Shown piece by piece: positions 26,917 to 36,700 of a stretch of DNA of 64,000 bases (position 1 is its first letter; each line of letters opens with the position of its first letter). A program made the translations under genes and the position numbers. The DNA is from Octadecabacter sp. SW4 (GTDB lineage: Bacteria > Pseudomonadota > Alphaproteobacteria > Rhodobacterales > Rhodobacteraceae), in assembly GCF_008065155.1 (NCBI RefSeq), contig NZ_CP042819.1, positions 2,858,922 through 2,922,921 of the forward strand. The letters are read 5' to 3'. The notes beneath the pieces were generated by a model that was not told the DNA's origin, searched no databases, and saw only the letters and a program-made list of their open reading frames with translations.

Positions 26917-28188
26917 CTAGGCCTCCCCGGTCACGATTTTGCCCGCGACCCATGTGCCCAAGACCCGCCCCTGCAGGCGTGCGCCGTCAAAAGGGGTATT
27001 CTTGGATTTCGAGCGCAGCTTAGCACGATCCAGCAAAAACGGCGCGTCCGGATCGAACAGCACCAGATCAGCGGGGGCCCCGACAGCCAGACGGCCGGTC
27101 TCCAGTCCAAGTCGCCGCGACGGGTTCAACGACATCGCGCGGAACAGCACCGGCAGGTCCAACTGCCCCGCATGATAAAGACGCAGCGCCGCAGGCAGAA
27201 ACGTTTCAAGGGCTACCGCCCCGCTCGCTGCCTCCTCGAACGGCAGGCGCTTGCTTTCTTCGTCCTGGGGTGTGTGCATCGAGCTGATGATGTCGATCAA
27301 CCCACTGGCAACAGCCTGCACCACGGCAAGCCGGTCATCTTCGCTGCGCAGGGGCGGCTTCAGCTTGAAAAACGTCCGATAATCGGCCACGTCCAGTTCA
27401 TTGAGCGTCAGGTGGTGGATGCCGACACCCGCCGTGATATCCAGACCGTTCGCTTTGGCCCGTTCCAGCGCTGGCAGGGCGCGGGCCGTCGTGATCTGGT
27501 CCGCGTGATAACGCGCACGGGTCATTTCAAGCAGGGCAATATCGCGATCCAATCCCATACGTTCGGCCATCGGGTTGACACCGGGAAGGCCACGCAGCGA
27601 GGCAAACTTGCCACTTGTCACGGCAGCCCCATTGGACAGGATCGGCTCCTGCACATGGGCGATCACCAGCGCGCCCAGACTGCGCGCATAGGTCAGCGCG
27701 CGCATATAGACCTTGGTATCGGCAACGACACGGTCACAATCGGTAAAGGCAACTGCACCGGCGTCCTTCAAAAAACCGATCTCGACCATCTCGCGCCCCG
27801 CCCGCCCCTTGGTAAGGGCCGACATAGGCAGCACCTTCACGGGGCTGTCGGCAAGCGCACGTTTAGCGACAAATTCCAGCACCTCGGGTGTATCAATCGC
27901 GGGGTCCGTGTCCGGGCGCGTGACCATCGTCGTGACACCGCCCGCCGCCGCCGCGCGGCCCGCACTGCGGAAACTCTCCTTGTGGCGCTCGCCCGGTTCA
28001 CTGACCTTGACGCCGATATCAACGATACCGGGGGCAAGGCACTTGCCGTTACAATCAAGCCCAGTCTTGGGCGCGTCGCCATTGTCGATTTCGGCGATCA
28101 CCCCATCGACAACCCGCAGCCAGCCGATGGAATCCGTGCCCGCCTCGGGGTCGATCAGCCGCGCGTTGGTGAAATACTGATCAGCCAT
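26917..28188 (-). CDS. pyrC': Dihydroorotase-like protein PyrC' (metal ligands missing)
   Basis: A 423-residue protein of the type I dihydroorotase family placed after pyrB. The HxH metal site expected after the first domain is replaced by GVK (residues 59-61, in DIGVKVSEPGERHKE), and the catalytic Asp region that usually reads DHAPH is SMHTPQDEE. GIHHLTLNE and AHVQEP are retained. Loss of these ligands matches the non-catalytic PyrC'/PyrX proteins that assemble with aspartate carbamoyltransferase in Pseudomonas. It is therefore more likely a structural partner of PyrB than an active dihydroorotase, and a true PyrC should be encoded elsewhere. The start at 28188 matches the family N-terminus. 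Confidence 0.85.
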   Translation of the reverse strand: MADQYFTNARLIDPEAGTDSIGWLRVVDGVIAEIDNGDAPKTGLDCNGKCLAPGIVDIGVKVSEPGERHKESFRSAGRAAAAGGVTTMVTRPDTDPAIDTPEVLEFVAKRALADSPVKVLPMSALTKGRAGREMVEIGFLKDAGAVAFTDCDRVVADTKVYMRALTYARSLGALVIAHVQEPILSNGAAVTSGKFASLRGLPGVNPMAERMGLDRDIALLEMTRARYHADQITTARALPALERAKANGLDITAGVGIHHLTLNELDVADYRTFFKLKPPLRSEDDRLAVVQAVASGLIDIISSMHTPQDEESKRLPFEEAASGAVALETFLPAALRLYHAGQLDLPVLFRAMSLNPSRRLGLETGRLAVGAPADLVLFDPDAPFLLDRAKLRSKSKNTPFDGARLQGRVLGTWVAGKIVTGEA

Positions 28189-28190
28189 AT

Positions 28191-28625
28191 CTAGCTCCTT
28201 CGCCCCATCGCATCGCGAATGTCTGCCATCACCGCTGGCCTGTCCGCCTGAAACTTGAGCAGGTGCTTGTCGCCCGTGCTGGTCACAACCTGCACCGCGC
28301 TGCCAAAGGTCTTGAGGCTGCTGATCTGATCCAGCCGCGCGATCCGCTGCCCTGGCCCCAAAAGGCGGCGATTGGTCAGATCCCACCGCACCTGCAATTC
28401 ATCCGACGCCACATAGAAGGCGCGCACAGCCACAGCGGCCAGACCACCCACAGCGCCCGTCCAGATATACGGATTGCCCATGAAAAACAGCGCGGCCATG
28501 CCGATCGCCATCGCTACGGCGGCCAGCACGATGTGGTCTTTCCAATAGGCCCCGCGATCAGGATAGAAACTGGTGATGACGGTTTCGCCCTCTTCAAGCG
28601 GGGCGGTCGGTATCAGTTCATACAT
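28191..28625 (-). CDS. Hypothetical membrane protein in the pyrB-pyrC' operon
   Basis: A 144-residue protein with two membrane helices (about residues 32-51 and 54-70) and a C-terminal soluble domain containing ELQVRWDLTNRRLLGPGQRIA and ISSLKTFGSAVQVVTSTGDKH, which resembles a small bacterial PH-like domain. The ATG lies two bases after the stop of the preceding tail-anchored protein, and its own stop is two bases before the pyrC' start. The strict packing implies co-expression with pyrimidine genes, but no function can be assigned. Confidence 0.75.
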   Translation of the reverse strand: MYELIPTAPLEEGETVITSFYPDRGAYWKDHIVLAAVAMAIGMAALFFMGNPYIWTGAVGGLAAVAVRAFYVASDELQVRWDLTNRRLLGPGQRIARLDQISSLKTFGSAVQVVTSTGDKHLLKFQADRPAVMADIRDAMGRRS

Positions 28626-28627
28626 CG

Positions 28628-29182
28628 CTAACCTCCAATCCAGATCATGGCCACGACCAACAGGGCCAGCACGACCAGCACAATCGTCGCGATGCGCCCC
28701 GACATGGCCGCATCAGACGGTTTCGCGCGCCCCCCAGCCATCACGCCCGTCGCGCTTTCGGCGCGCAGCGGGATCATGGCCGGTATTTCAACATCATCCT
28801 GATAGGTCGCGATCCAACGCAATGGCGCGCGCGGCGTGAGGGTCTGTTCCGCACCGCCAAACGCCGCCGACAAGACGATCAGGACAGTGCCCGTGACACC
28901 GTCCAGTAAGGCGCGGTCCGGTTGCACCGCGGCGCTCGGCATGCCCAATCCTTCTTCAACATAGCCCGCCAGCCCGACCCCTTCGAGGTCACCCACATCG
29001 AAAACCTCGATGAATTCCTCGTTAAGAATAGTTGCGCCCAAGGCTTCCCGAAGCGGCCAATGCCCATCCTTTGCGTCATCGGTTGCCCGGGTAAACGCGG
29101 CCACCGCATCAGCGGGCAAATCAACCGCGAAAATCCGCACGACCCCGTGTTCGGCAGCCGCGATGTGCATGGTGTCGGTCAC
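28628..29182 (-). CDS. Tail-anchored hypothetical protein following pyrB
   Basis: A 184-residue protein with a soluble domain (about residues 5-150) and one C-terminal membrane helix ([19 protein letters not shown], about 163-181), which makes it a tail-anchored protein facing the cytosol. The likely start is a GTG at 29182 that overlaps the pyrB stop as GTGA; an internal ATG at 29170 is the alternative. It is sandwiched between pyrB and another small membrane protein. No known family was recognised. Confidence 0.7.
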   Translation of the reverse strand: MTDTMHIAAAEHGVVRIFAVDLPADAVAAFTRATDDAKDGHWPLREALGATILNEEFIEVFDVGDLEGVGLAGYVEEGLGMPSAAVQPDRALLDGVTGTVLIVLSAAFGGAEQTLTPRAPLRWIATYQDDVEIPAMIPLRAESATGVMAGGRAKPSDAAMSGRIATIVLVVLALLVVAMIWIGG

Positions 29183-30140
29183 ACCATCACCCCGCCGGTT
29201 TCAGCCTGCCGCGCTGCGCGAAGGTTGCGCGCTAGAAGGTCCATCGCGGCCATACGCACAGCAACACCCATTTCGACCTGTTCTTGAATGACGCTGCGGT
29301 TGATGTCGTCGGCGATTGTGCCGTCTATTTCCACGCCGCGGTTCATCGGGCCGGGGTGCATGACGATGGCGTCATCCTTGGCGAACCCCAGCTTTTCAGC
29401 GTCGAGGCCGTAGCGGTGGTAATACTCGCGCTCGGAGGGAATGAAACCTCCATCCATCCGTTCCTTTTGCAAGCGCAGCATCATCACCACGTCCACATCC
29501 GCCAGGCCTTCGTGCATGTCCTCGTAAACCTCGACCCCAAATTCACCTATCCCCGAAGGCATCAGCGTCGGCGGACCGATAAGGCGGATGCGATTTTCCA
29601 TCTTGCCCAGAAGCAGAATGTTGGACCGGGCGACGCGCGAATGGGCGATATCGCCGCAGATCGCAATGCTGAGACGGTGCAACCGTCCCTTGGCGCGCCG
29701 GATCGTCAGGGCATCAAGCAAGGCCTGCGTCGGGTGCTCGTGACGCCCGTCACCTGCGTTCAGCACCGCGCAGTTCACCTTTTGCGCCAGCAGGTCCACG
29801 GCCCCGAATGCGGGTGGCGCACGACCAACAAATCAGGGTGCATCGCGTTCAGGGTCAGCGCGGTGTCAATCAGGGTCTCGCCTTTTTTGATACTGGAGGC
29901 CTGCATCGCCATGTTCATCACATCAGCGCCCAGCCGTTTGCCCGCCAGTTCAAAACTGGCCTGCGTGCGGGTCGAATTTTCAAAGAACATGTTGATTTGG
30001 GTCAGGCCCGCCAGCACATCGGAGTGTTTGTGTTCGCGCCGGTTCAGATCAACGTATTGATCCGCCAGATTCAGCAATGTGGTGATTTCATCAGGGGCCA
30101 GATGTTCGATCCCCAGCAGATGCGTCGCGCGGAATGTCAT
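29179..30140 (-). pseudogene. pyrB: Aspartate carbamoyltransferase catalytic chain, broken by a -1 frameshift
   Basis: PyrB condenses carbamoyl phosphate with aspartate in pyrimidine synthesis. The first part (ATG 30140 with AGGAGG upstream; [20 protein letters not shown] is the carbamoyl phosphate site) ends in RHPHSG, and the rest ([18 protein letters not shown] onward, with [12 protein letters not shown]) continues in another frame. Restoring one C to CCCC at 29802-29805 gives a normal protein of 320 residues. Pyrimidine genes downstream are intact and tightly coupled, so real inactivation would be surprising. It is the first gene of pyrB-two unknowns-pyrC'-plsY. Confidence 0.9.
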
Positions 30141-30249
30141 GTGGCCTCCTGCCCGAATTTGATGGGTTATAGGAAGGCTGCAGCGCCGCGGCAAGGCATC
30201 AGCGCAGAATCTGCTGCACATTCCCGCGCAGCCCACTTAAACTTGGCAT

Positions 30250-31035
30250 ATGGATTCGACACAATCATATTGGACCAACCGCGCCCTGCTGGAATGGCAG
30301 GTCGAAATGGGTGCGACCGAAGCAATGCTTGATACGCCTGTTAATCGCTATGAACTGCCCGATCAGGTGGCCAAACCAGCCGCGAAGGCCGCAGAACATG
30401 CTGCATCAGGCGTTCCCGACATCCCCGCCGCACCCAAGGTCGATACCGTCGCCGAAGCGATGCGCATGGCCCATGAAGCCGCCGATATTCCCGCGTTGCA
30501 AGCGGCATTGGCAGGTTTTGATCACTGTGCGCTCAAGCAAGGCGCGCGCAATCTGGTGTTTGCCGATGGCGACCCAAGCGCGCGCGTGATGATCATCACC
30601 GACCCGCCCGAAAAGGACGAAGACCGCGCCGGATTGCCCTTTGCGGGCCGCAATAGGGCGCTTCTGGATAAAATGCTGGCGGCGATTGACATGGGGTTCG
30701 CGGATGCACCGACGCCCGTTTATGCCACTGCCGTCGTGCCGTGGCGCCCCGCCCAGGACCGCCCGCCCGATGACGGCGACCGCGAGATGCTGCTGCCCTT
30801 CCTGCACCGCCATATCACGCTGGCAAACCCCGACGTCTTGGTGCTGATGGGCAGCGTCGCCTGTCATGCCCTGCTGGGTGAATCCGGCATCACCCGTTTG
30901 CGCGGCCGCTGGGCCGAGGTGCTGGGCCGCCCCGCCCTGCCAATGTTCCACCCCGCCCACCTGCTGCGCACCCCCGCCGCCAAGCGCGAGGCCTGGGCGG
31001 ATTTGCTGGCGCTAAAGGCAAAGCTGCGTGGTTGA
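30250..31035 (+). CDS. Uracil-DNA glycosylase superfamily protein lacking Fe-S cysteines
   Basis: A 261-residue protein whose C-terminal 170 residues follow the family 4 uracil-DNA glycosylase fold: ITDPPEKDEDRAGLPFAGRN stands where GExPGxxEDxxGxPFVG is expected, and MFHPAHLLRTP is the HPA motif. The first 90 residues form an Ala-rich extension. Of the four cysteines that hold the 4Fe-4S cluster in family 4 enzymes, only one equivalent (DHCAL) is seen; the NVVxCRPP position is AVVPWRPA and the next Cys is Leu. Glycosylase activity therefore needs to be shown. Its stop overlaps the LysE-type gene by eight bases. Confidence 0.75.
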   Translation: MDSTQSYWTNRALLEWQVEMGATEAMLDTPVNRYELPDQVAKPAAKAAEHAASGVPDIPAAPKVDTVAEAMRMAHEAADIPALQAALAGFDHCALKQGARNLVFADGDPSARVMIITDPPEKDEDRAGLPFAGRNRALLDKMLAAIDMGFADAPTPVYATAVVPWRPAQDRPPDDGDREMLLPFLHRHITLANPDVLVLMGSVACHALLGESGITRLRGRWAEVLGRPALPMFHPAHLLRTPAAKREAWADLLALKAKLRG

Positions 31036-31642
31036 TCCGCTCACTCTTCTGGCCTTTGTGCCTGCAGCCTTCGCGCTGAACCTTACGCCGGGGGCTGATA
31101 TGATGTTTTGCCTTGGTCAGGGCTTGCGCTCGGGCCCACGCGCCGCGATTGCCGCAAGTGCGGGTATTTCAACGGGCGGAATGGTCCATGTGACACTGGC
31201 GGGGGTGGGCTTGGGGGCCGTGATTGCCGCCGTCCCGTGGTCATTTGATGTGATCCGCTGGGTCGGGGTGGCTTACCTGCTTTATCTCGCCTACCGCGCG
31301 CTACGTCAGACGGGTGCGGGCCGTGATACCGCGCCGCCAATGACGATTGCCCGTGCCTTTGCAACCGGCTTTGCCGTCAATCTGACCAACCCCAAGGTGA
31401 TCCTGTTCGTGCTGGCCTTTGTGCCGCAATTTGTCGTGCCTGACGCGGGGCCGATCCTGGGCCAGTTCCTGATTTTCGGCGCGGTGCTGGCCATCGGCGG
31501 CTTCCTCGTCAACGGCGCGGCTGGGGTATTTGCAAGCGGCCTTGGGCGCCGCTTTGCCCGTGGTGGACACGCGTTGGGTTGGATCACATCCGCAATCTTC
31601 ATCGCACTTGCCGCCCGTTTGGCCATATTGGAGCGCACATGA
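31028..31642 (+). CDS. LysE/RhtB family amino acid exporter
   Basis: A 204-residue membrane protein with about six helices of the LysE/RhtB family. FALNLTPGADMMFCLGQGLRSGPRAA near residue 15 is the family signature, and NLTNPKVILFVLAFVPQFV near 115 is another. The start is a GTG at 31028 within the end of the preceding gene. The stop overlaps the moaB start (ATGA). The exported substrate, such as homoserine, threonine or lysine, cannot be inferred. Confidence 0.9.
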   Translation: MVDPLTLLAFVPAAFALNLTPGADMMFCLGQGLRSGPRAAIAASAGISTGGMVHVTLAGVGLGAVIAAVPWSFDVIRWVGVAYLLYLAYRALRQTGAGRDTAPPMTIARAFATGFAVNLTNPKVILFVLAFVPQFVVPDAGPILGQFLIFGAVLAIGGFLVNGAAGVFASGLGRRFARGGHALGWITSAIFIALAARLAILERT

Positions 31643-32181
31643 GCCGCATTGACGAAACCCTTGATTTTGTGCCCGTCCGCATCGCCATTCTCACGGTCAG
31701 CGATACCCGCAGTCTGGCCGAAGATAAGTCAGGCCAAACGCTGGTGGATCGCTTGACCGGTGCGGGCCATATCCTTGCCGCGCGCATGATCCTGCGGGAC
31801 GAACGCGCCGAAATCGCCGAGCAACTGCGCGTGTGGTGTGACAACCCCGACATTGACGTGATTATCTCGACCGGCGGCACCGGTCTGACCGGGCGCGACG
31901 TGACTGTCGAAGCGCACCGCGATGTCTATGAAAAAGAGATCGACGCGTTCAGCACTGTCTTTACCATCGTATCATTGCAAAAGATCGGCACCAGCGCCGT
32001 GCAAAGCCGCGCGACCGGCGGGGTGGCAAATGGCACTTATCTGTTCGCCCTGCCCGGCAGCACGGGGGCTTGCAAGGACGCGTGGGATGATATCCTGTCG
32101 CTGCAACTGGATTACCGCCATCGCCCCTGCAACTTTGTCGAGATTTTTCCAAGATTGGACGAACACAAGCGACGGAAATAG
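31639..32181 (+). CDS. moaB: Molybdenum cofactor biosynthesis protein B
   Basis: A 180-residue MoaB/MogA-type protein involved in adenylylation of molybdopterin before molybdate insertion. The nucleotide and molybdopterin binding motif STGGTGLTGRDVT is near residues 77-89, and ALPGSTGACKDAWDD near 139 is typical. It is coupled to the upstream exporter through an ATGA overlap. Other cofactor genes in the window (mobA at 46.2 kb, moaD-moaE at 63.4 kb) are not linked to it. Confidence 0.93.
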   Translation: MSRIDETLDFVPVRIAILTVSDTRSLAEDKSGQTLVDRLTGAGHILAARMILRDERAEIAEQLRVWCDNPDIDVIISTGGTGLTGRDVTVEAHRDVYEKEIDAFSTVFTIVSLQKIGTSAVQSRATGGVANGTYLFALPGSTGACKDAWDDILSLQLDYRHRPCNFVEIFPRLDEHKRRK

Positions 32182-32274
32182 AATGCTGTGCCGTAACATC
32201 ATCGGGATTGCATCTAAAACGGGCGAAACCGCGTATATATATAGCGACTTCAAAGTCTATGGAGACGGCACCAC

Positions 32275-33732
32275 ATGAGATTCTTGCGCCGCAGCATGAT
32301 CGGCATCTTTCTGTTGTCGATGACACTGGCCCTCTTCGCCTGGGCAGGTCAGATGGTTTACAGCGCCGTGCAAACCCGCATCAACGCCGAGCCACGCAGT
32401 TTCCCACAGCGCGAACGGGTGCTGTCGGTCAACGTCGTGACGATCACGCCGGAAACGATCACGCCCGAACTGACCGTCTTCGGCGAATTGCGCAGCCGCA
32501 AGACCCTTGATCTGCGCCCCTCGGTCGGCGGCACGGTTCTTGAAACGGCGGATGCGTTTGTCGAAGGCGGTGCCGTGCAGGCTGGCGATTTGCTGCTGCG
32601 CCTTGATCCAGTGGATGCCCAGTCCGCTCTTGACCGCCTTGCCGCGGACCTGAGCGACGCCGAGGCCGAAAGCCGCGATGCAACCCGGGCCCTGACGCTG
32701 GCGCAGGATGAGCTTACCGCCGCCGAAGACCAAATACTTCTGCGCGAAACAGCCCTGACCCGCCAGCGTGATTTGCTGCAACGCGGTGTTGGGTCAACCG
32801 CCGCCGTCGAAACCGCCGAACTGGCCGTGTCGACGGCGCGGCAGGCCGTATTGTCGCGCCGCCAGTCCATCGCCAGTGCCGAGGCCCGCATTGATCTTGC
32901 CGCCACCCGCCTGTCGCGCGTGCGCATCAATCTTGCCGAGGCCGAGCGTGCGCTGGCGGACACTGAAATCCGCGCCGCCTTTGATGCAACCTTGGCCGAT
33001 GTCACCGTTACAGACGGCGGTCGCGTCACCGCAAACGAACGGATTGCGCAACTGATCGACCCGACCCAGCTTGAGGTCACGTTTCGGGTCTCGACCTCGC
33101 AATATGCCCGCCTGCTGAACGCGGATGGCACGCTGCTGCGTGCGCCCCTGCGTGTCACGCTGGATGTGTCGGGTGTTGATTTATCCGCGACCGGCACGAT
33201 CACCCGCGAAGGCGCCGCCGTGGGTGACGGGCTGACAGGGCGGATTATCTTCGCAACGCTGGACACTGCGGTGGGCTTTCGCCCCGGCGATTTCGTGACC
33301 GTCGCGATTGACGAACCTGCCCTTGAAAATGTCGCCCGTCTGCCCGCCACAGCCATTTCCGCGAATGGGGCGCTTTTGGTCCTGGACGACGAAAACCGCC
33401 TGCGCGAGGTGCCTGTGACCCTGCTGCGCCGTCAGGGAAATGATGTGATCGTCAGCGCGCCGCAACTGACCGGACAGTCGGTGGTCGCCGAACGTTCGCC
33501 ACTGTTGGGGGCCGGTATTCGCGTCAACCCGATCGTTCCCGGCGGCGTGGCTGCCACACCGGCCGAGCCTGAAACCATTGCGCTTGATGCAGATCGCCGC
33601 GCGCGCCTTGTGGCCTTTGTCACCGAAAGCCGTATGCCCGACGAGGCAAAGACAAGGATACTGTCACAACTTGAACAAGACCAGGTTCCCTCGGATGTCG
33701 TCACCCGCCTTGAAAGCCGGATGGGAAGCTGA
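32275..33732 (+). CDS. RND efflux periplasmic adaptor subunit
   Basis: A 485-residue membrane fusion protein of an RND pump. It has an N-terminal membrane anchor (about residues 8-30), a biotinyl-lipoyl-like half (LDLRPSVGGTVLETADAF), a long coiled-coil hairpin rich in Ala, Glu and Arg (about 115-225), the second lipoyl half (DTEIRAAFDATLADVTVTDGG) and a beta barrel. The C-terminal 60 residues (Pro-rich, then a helical end) extend past the usual core. Its TGA shares a base with the ATG of the pump gene. A TATATATATA tract at 32234-32243 and GGAGA before the start may mark its promoter and ribosome site. Confidence 0.9.
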   Translation: MRFLRRSMIGIFLLSMTLALFAWAGQMVYSAVQTRINAEPRSFPQRERVLSVNVVTITPETITPELTVFGELRSRKTLDLRPSVGGTVLETADAFVEGGAVQAGDLLLRLDPVDAQSALDRLAADLSDAEAESRDATRALTLAQDELTAAEDQILLRETALTRQRDLLQRGVGSTAAVETAELAVSTARQAVLSRRQSIASAEARIDLAATRLSRVRINLAEAERALADTEIRAAFDATLADVTVTDGGRVTANERIAQLIDPTQLEVTFRVSTSQYARLLNADGTLLRAPLRVTLDVSGVDLSATGTITREGAAVGDGLTGRIIFATLDTAVGFRPGDFVTVAIDEPALENVARLPATAISANGALLVLDDENRLREVPVTLLRRQGNDVIVSAPQLTGQSVVAERSPLLGAGIRVNPIVPGGVAATPAEPETIALDADRRARLVAFVTESRMPDEAKTRILSQLEQDQVPSDVVTRLESRMGS

Positions 33733-36700
33733 TGATGGGCCGCGCTGACGGATTGCTGTCGTATTTCACCCGCCACCGCACAGCGGCGAACCTGCTGCTT
33801 GTCGTGCTGCTGGCCGCCGGCATTGCGGCGATGCCAAAAATGCGCGCGCAGTTCTTTCCCGATGTGATCATCGACTCCGTCAGCGTGTCAGTCGCATGGT
33901 CGGGCGCAGGAGCCGAAGACGTCGATGCGGCCATTGTGCAGGTGTTGGAACCCGCTTTGCTGTCGGTCGATGGAGTCACCGCAAGTTCGGCACGTTCCAG
34001 CGAAGGACGTGCGTCAATTTCGCTTGAGTTTGAGCCGGGCTATGACATGGCGCAGGCCGCCGAGGACGTGCAGATTGCTGTCGATGCCACAGGCAACCTG
34101 CCCGACGATTCCGAAGACCCTGTCGTGCGCCGCGGCGCCTGGAGCGATCGGGTTACCGATGTGGTTATCACCGGCCCCGTGGGCACCGAGCAACTTGGGC
34201 GCTTTGCTGATGAACTGGTGACGCGGCTGTTTGCGGCAGGGGTCACCCGCGCCACAATTCGGGGTGTCGCCGCCCCCAGCACGGTGATCGAAGTGCCCTC
34301 GCTTTCGCTGATCCAACATGACGTCACCATGTCCGAGATTGCGGCTGCAATCGGCCAGGAGGTCAACGCCGACCCGGCCGGTGACGTCAGTGGCGCTTCG
34401 CGCGTGCGCACGGGCGTGGAAAAACGCGCGGCAGACGAAATCGCGGGGATCGTGCTGCGCACGAACGCGGATGGATCGACCCTGGCTGTCGGTGATGTAG
34501 CGCGCATCAACGTGCAAGGCGTCGACCGCGAGCGCGCCTATTTCGTTGGCAACGATCCGGCCATCACCATCCGCGTTGACCGCTCTGACAAGGGCGATGC
34601 GATTGAACTGCAAAAGCGTGTGGAAGAGGTTGCCGCGGCTATGCAGGCGACCCTGCCCGCCGGGGTTACCGTTGAACTGATCCGCACGCGCGCGGACTAC
34701 ATCACCGATCGTTTGAATATCCTGCTGGAGAACGGCGCACTGGGCCTCGCGCTGGTGGTTGGCCTGCTGTTTCTTTTCCTGAACGCGCGCACCGCGTTCT
34801 GGGTCGCGGCGGGTATTCCCGTGGCGATGTTCGCCGCGATTGCGCTGATGTATATGGCGGGGCTGACGATCAATATGATCAGCCTTTTCGCACTGATTAT
34901 CACCCTTGGGATCGTGGTGGACGACGCCATCGTCGTGGGTGAACACGCCGATTATCGCGTCAGGCGGCTGGGCGAAGATCCGGTCGAGGCCGCCGAGAAC
35001 GCAGCGCGCCGCATGTTCAGCCCGGTCTTTTCCGCCACGATCACCACCGTGATCGCCTTTTTCGGTCTGGTGGCGATTGGCGGGCGGTTTGGCGATCTGA
35101 TTTCCGACATTCCCTTTACGGTGATCGTCGTGTTGCTGGCGTCACTGGTGGAGTGTTTCCTGATCCTGCCCAATCACATGTCACACGCTCTCGCACCCAG
35201 CGCACGTGGCAAGTGGTATGACGCGCCTTCGCGTTTTGTGAACCGGCGTTTTGACTGGGTGCGTGAAAACCTGTTCCGCCCGATGATGGCAGGGGTGATC
35301 CGGGCGCGCTATCCCGTGATGGCCGGAGTGTTCGTGATCCTCGCCAGTCAGGTCTCCTTGTTCATCAAGGGTGACGTGCAGTGGCGGTTCTTCAACGCGC
35401 CCGAGCGGGGCTCGGTAACAGGCAATTTCGCGATGCTGCCGGGGGCCACGCGCGACGACACATTGGCGATGATGCGCGAACTTCAGCGCGCCACAAACGA
35501 TCTGGGCGCCGAGTACGAGGCCGAATATGGTATCAACCCGATCGATTATGTGATTGCCGAAGTCGGCGGCAACTCCGGGCGCGGTCTATCAGGGGCCGAC
35601 ACTAAAGACGCCGATCAACTGGGGGCGATTTCCATCGAACTGATCGACGCCGATCTGCGCCCCTACTCCAGCTTTGCCTTTGTCGCGGCCCTGCAAGACG
35701 CGGTGGTGCAACATCCGATGGCCGAAACGGTCAGCTTTCGCAGTTGGGGCAGCGGACCGGGTGGCGATGATATTGACATCCAGCTTTACGGCGCGACAGC
35801 CGAAACCCTGAAATCCGCCTCCGAGGCGCTGAAGACCGCGCTTGCACAGTTTCCCGAAGTGTCTGCCGTCGAAGACACATTGGCCTATGACAAAGAGGAA
35901 CTGATCCTTGATCTGACGCCGCAAGGGCAAGCGCTTGGGTTTACGATTGACGGGTTGGGGCGTGTGCTGCGCGACCGCCTGAACGGGATCGAGGCCGCGA
36001 CCTACCCCGACGGCCCGCGCAGTGCGACTATCCGCGTGGAACTACCCGCTGGCGAACTAACCGCCGATTTCCTTGAGCGCACCCAGATGCGCACTGCGAC
36101 GGGTGATTACGTGCCGCTAGCCGATATCGTATCGGTGGACCGGCGCACCGGATTTTCAACCGTGCGACGCGAAAACGGCATCATGCTGATTTCGGTCAAT
36201 GGTGATCTCACCGATGACGATGCCGACCGCGCCGCCGAAGTGACCAAACAGATCAACGAAACGATCCTGCCCCAGATCGAGCAGAATTTCGGGGTCAGCA
36301 CCAATCTGTCGGGCCTCAGCGAGCAGGAAGACGCATTCCTGAATGACGCGCGCACCGGTCTGATTTTTGTGCTGACAGGCATTTTCCTGACGCTCGCTTG
36401 GATATTCTCAAGCTGGACGCGCCCACTGGTGGTCATGGCGATCATCCCCTTTGGACTGATCGGCACGATTTACGGGCATAACCTGTGGGGCATCCCGATG
36501 AGCATGTTCTCGATTGTCGGATTGATCGGGATGACAGGGATCATCATCAACGATTCCATCGTGCTGGTGACGACGATTGACGACTACGCGAAAACGCGCG
36601 GGCTCATCCCGGCGATCATTGACGGGGCTTGCGACCGTCTGCGCCCCGTCTTGCTGACGACCCTGACCACGGTTCTGGGCCTTGCGCCGCTGCTTTATGA

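Noticed and set aside
26368..28194. A 608-codon plus-strand frame across plsY and pyrC'.
   Set aside because: It is antisense to two conserved genes, and its translation is His/Arg/Gln-rich without recognisable domains.
32208..32243. Promoter before the RND adaptor gene (TTGCAT and TATATATATA).
   Set aside because: The spacing of about 20 bases is too long for a normal sigma-70 promoter, so it is mentioned only in the gene entry.
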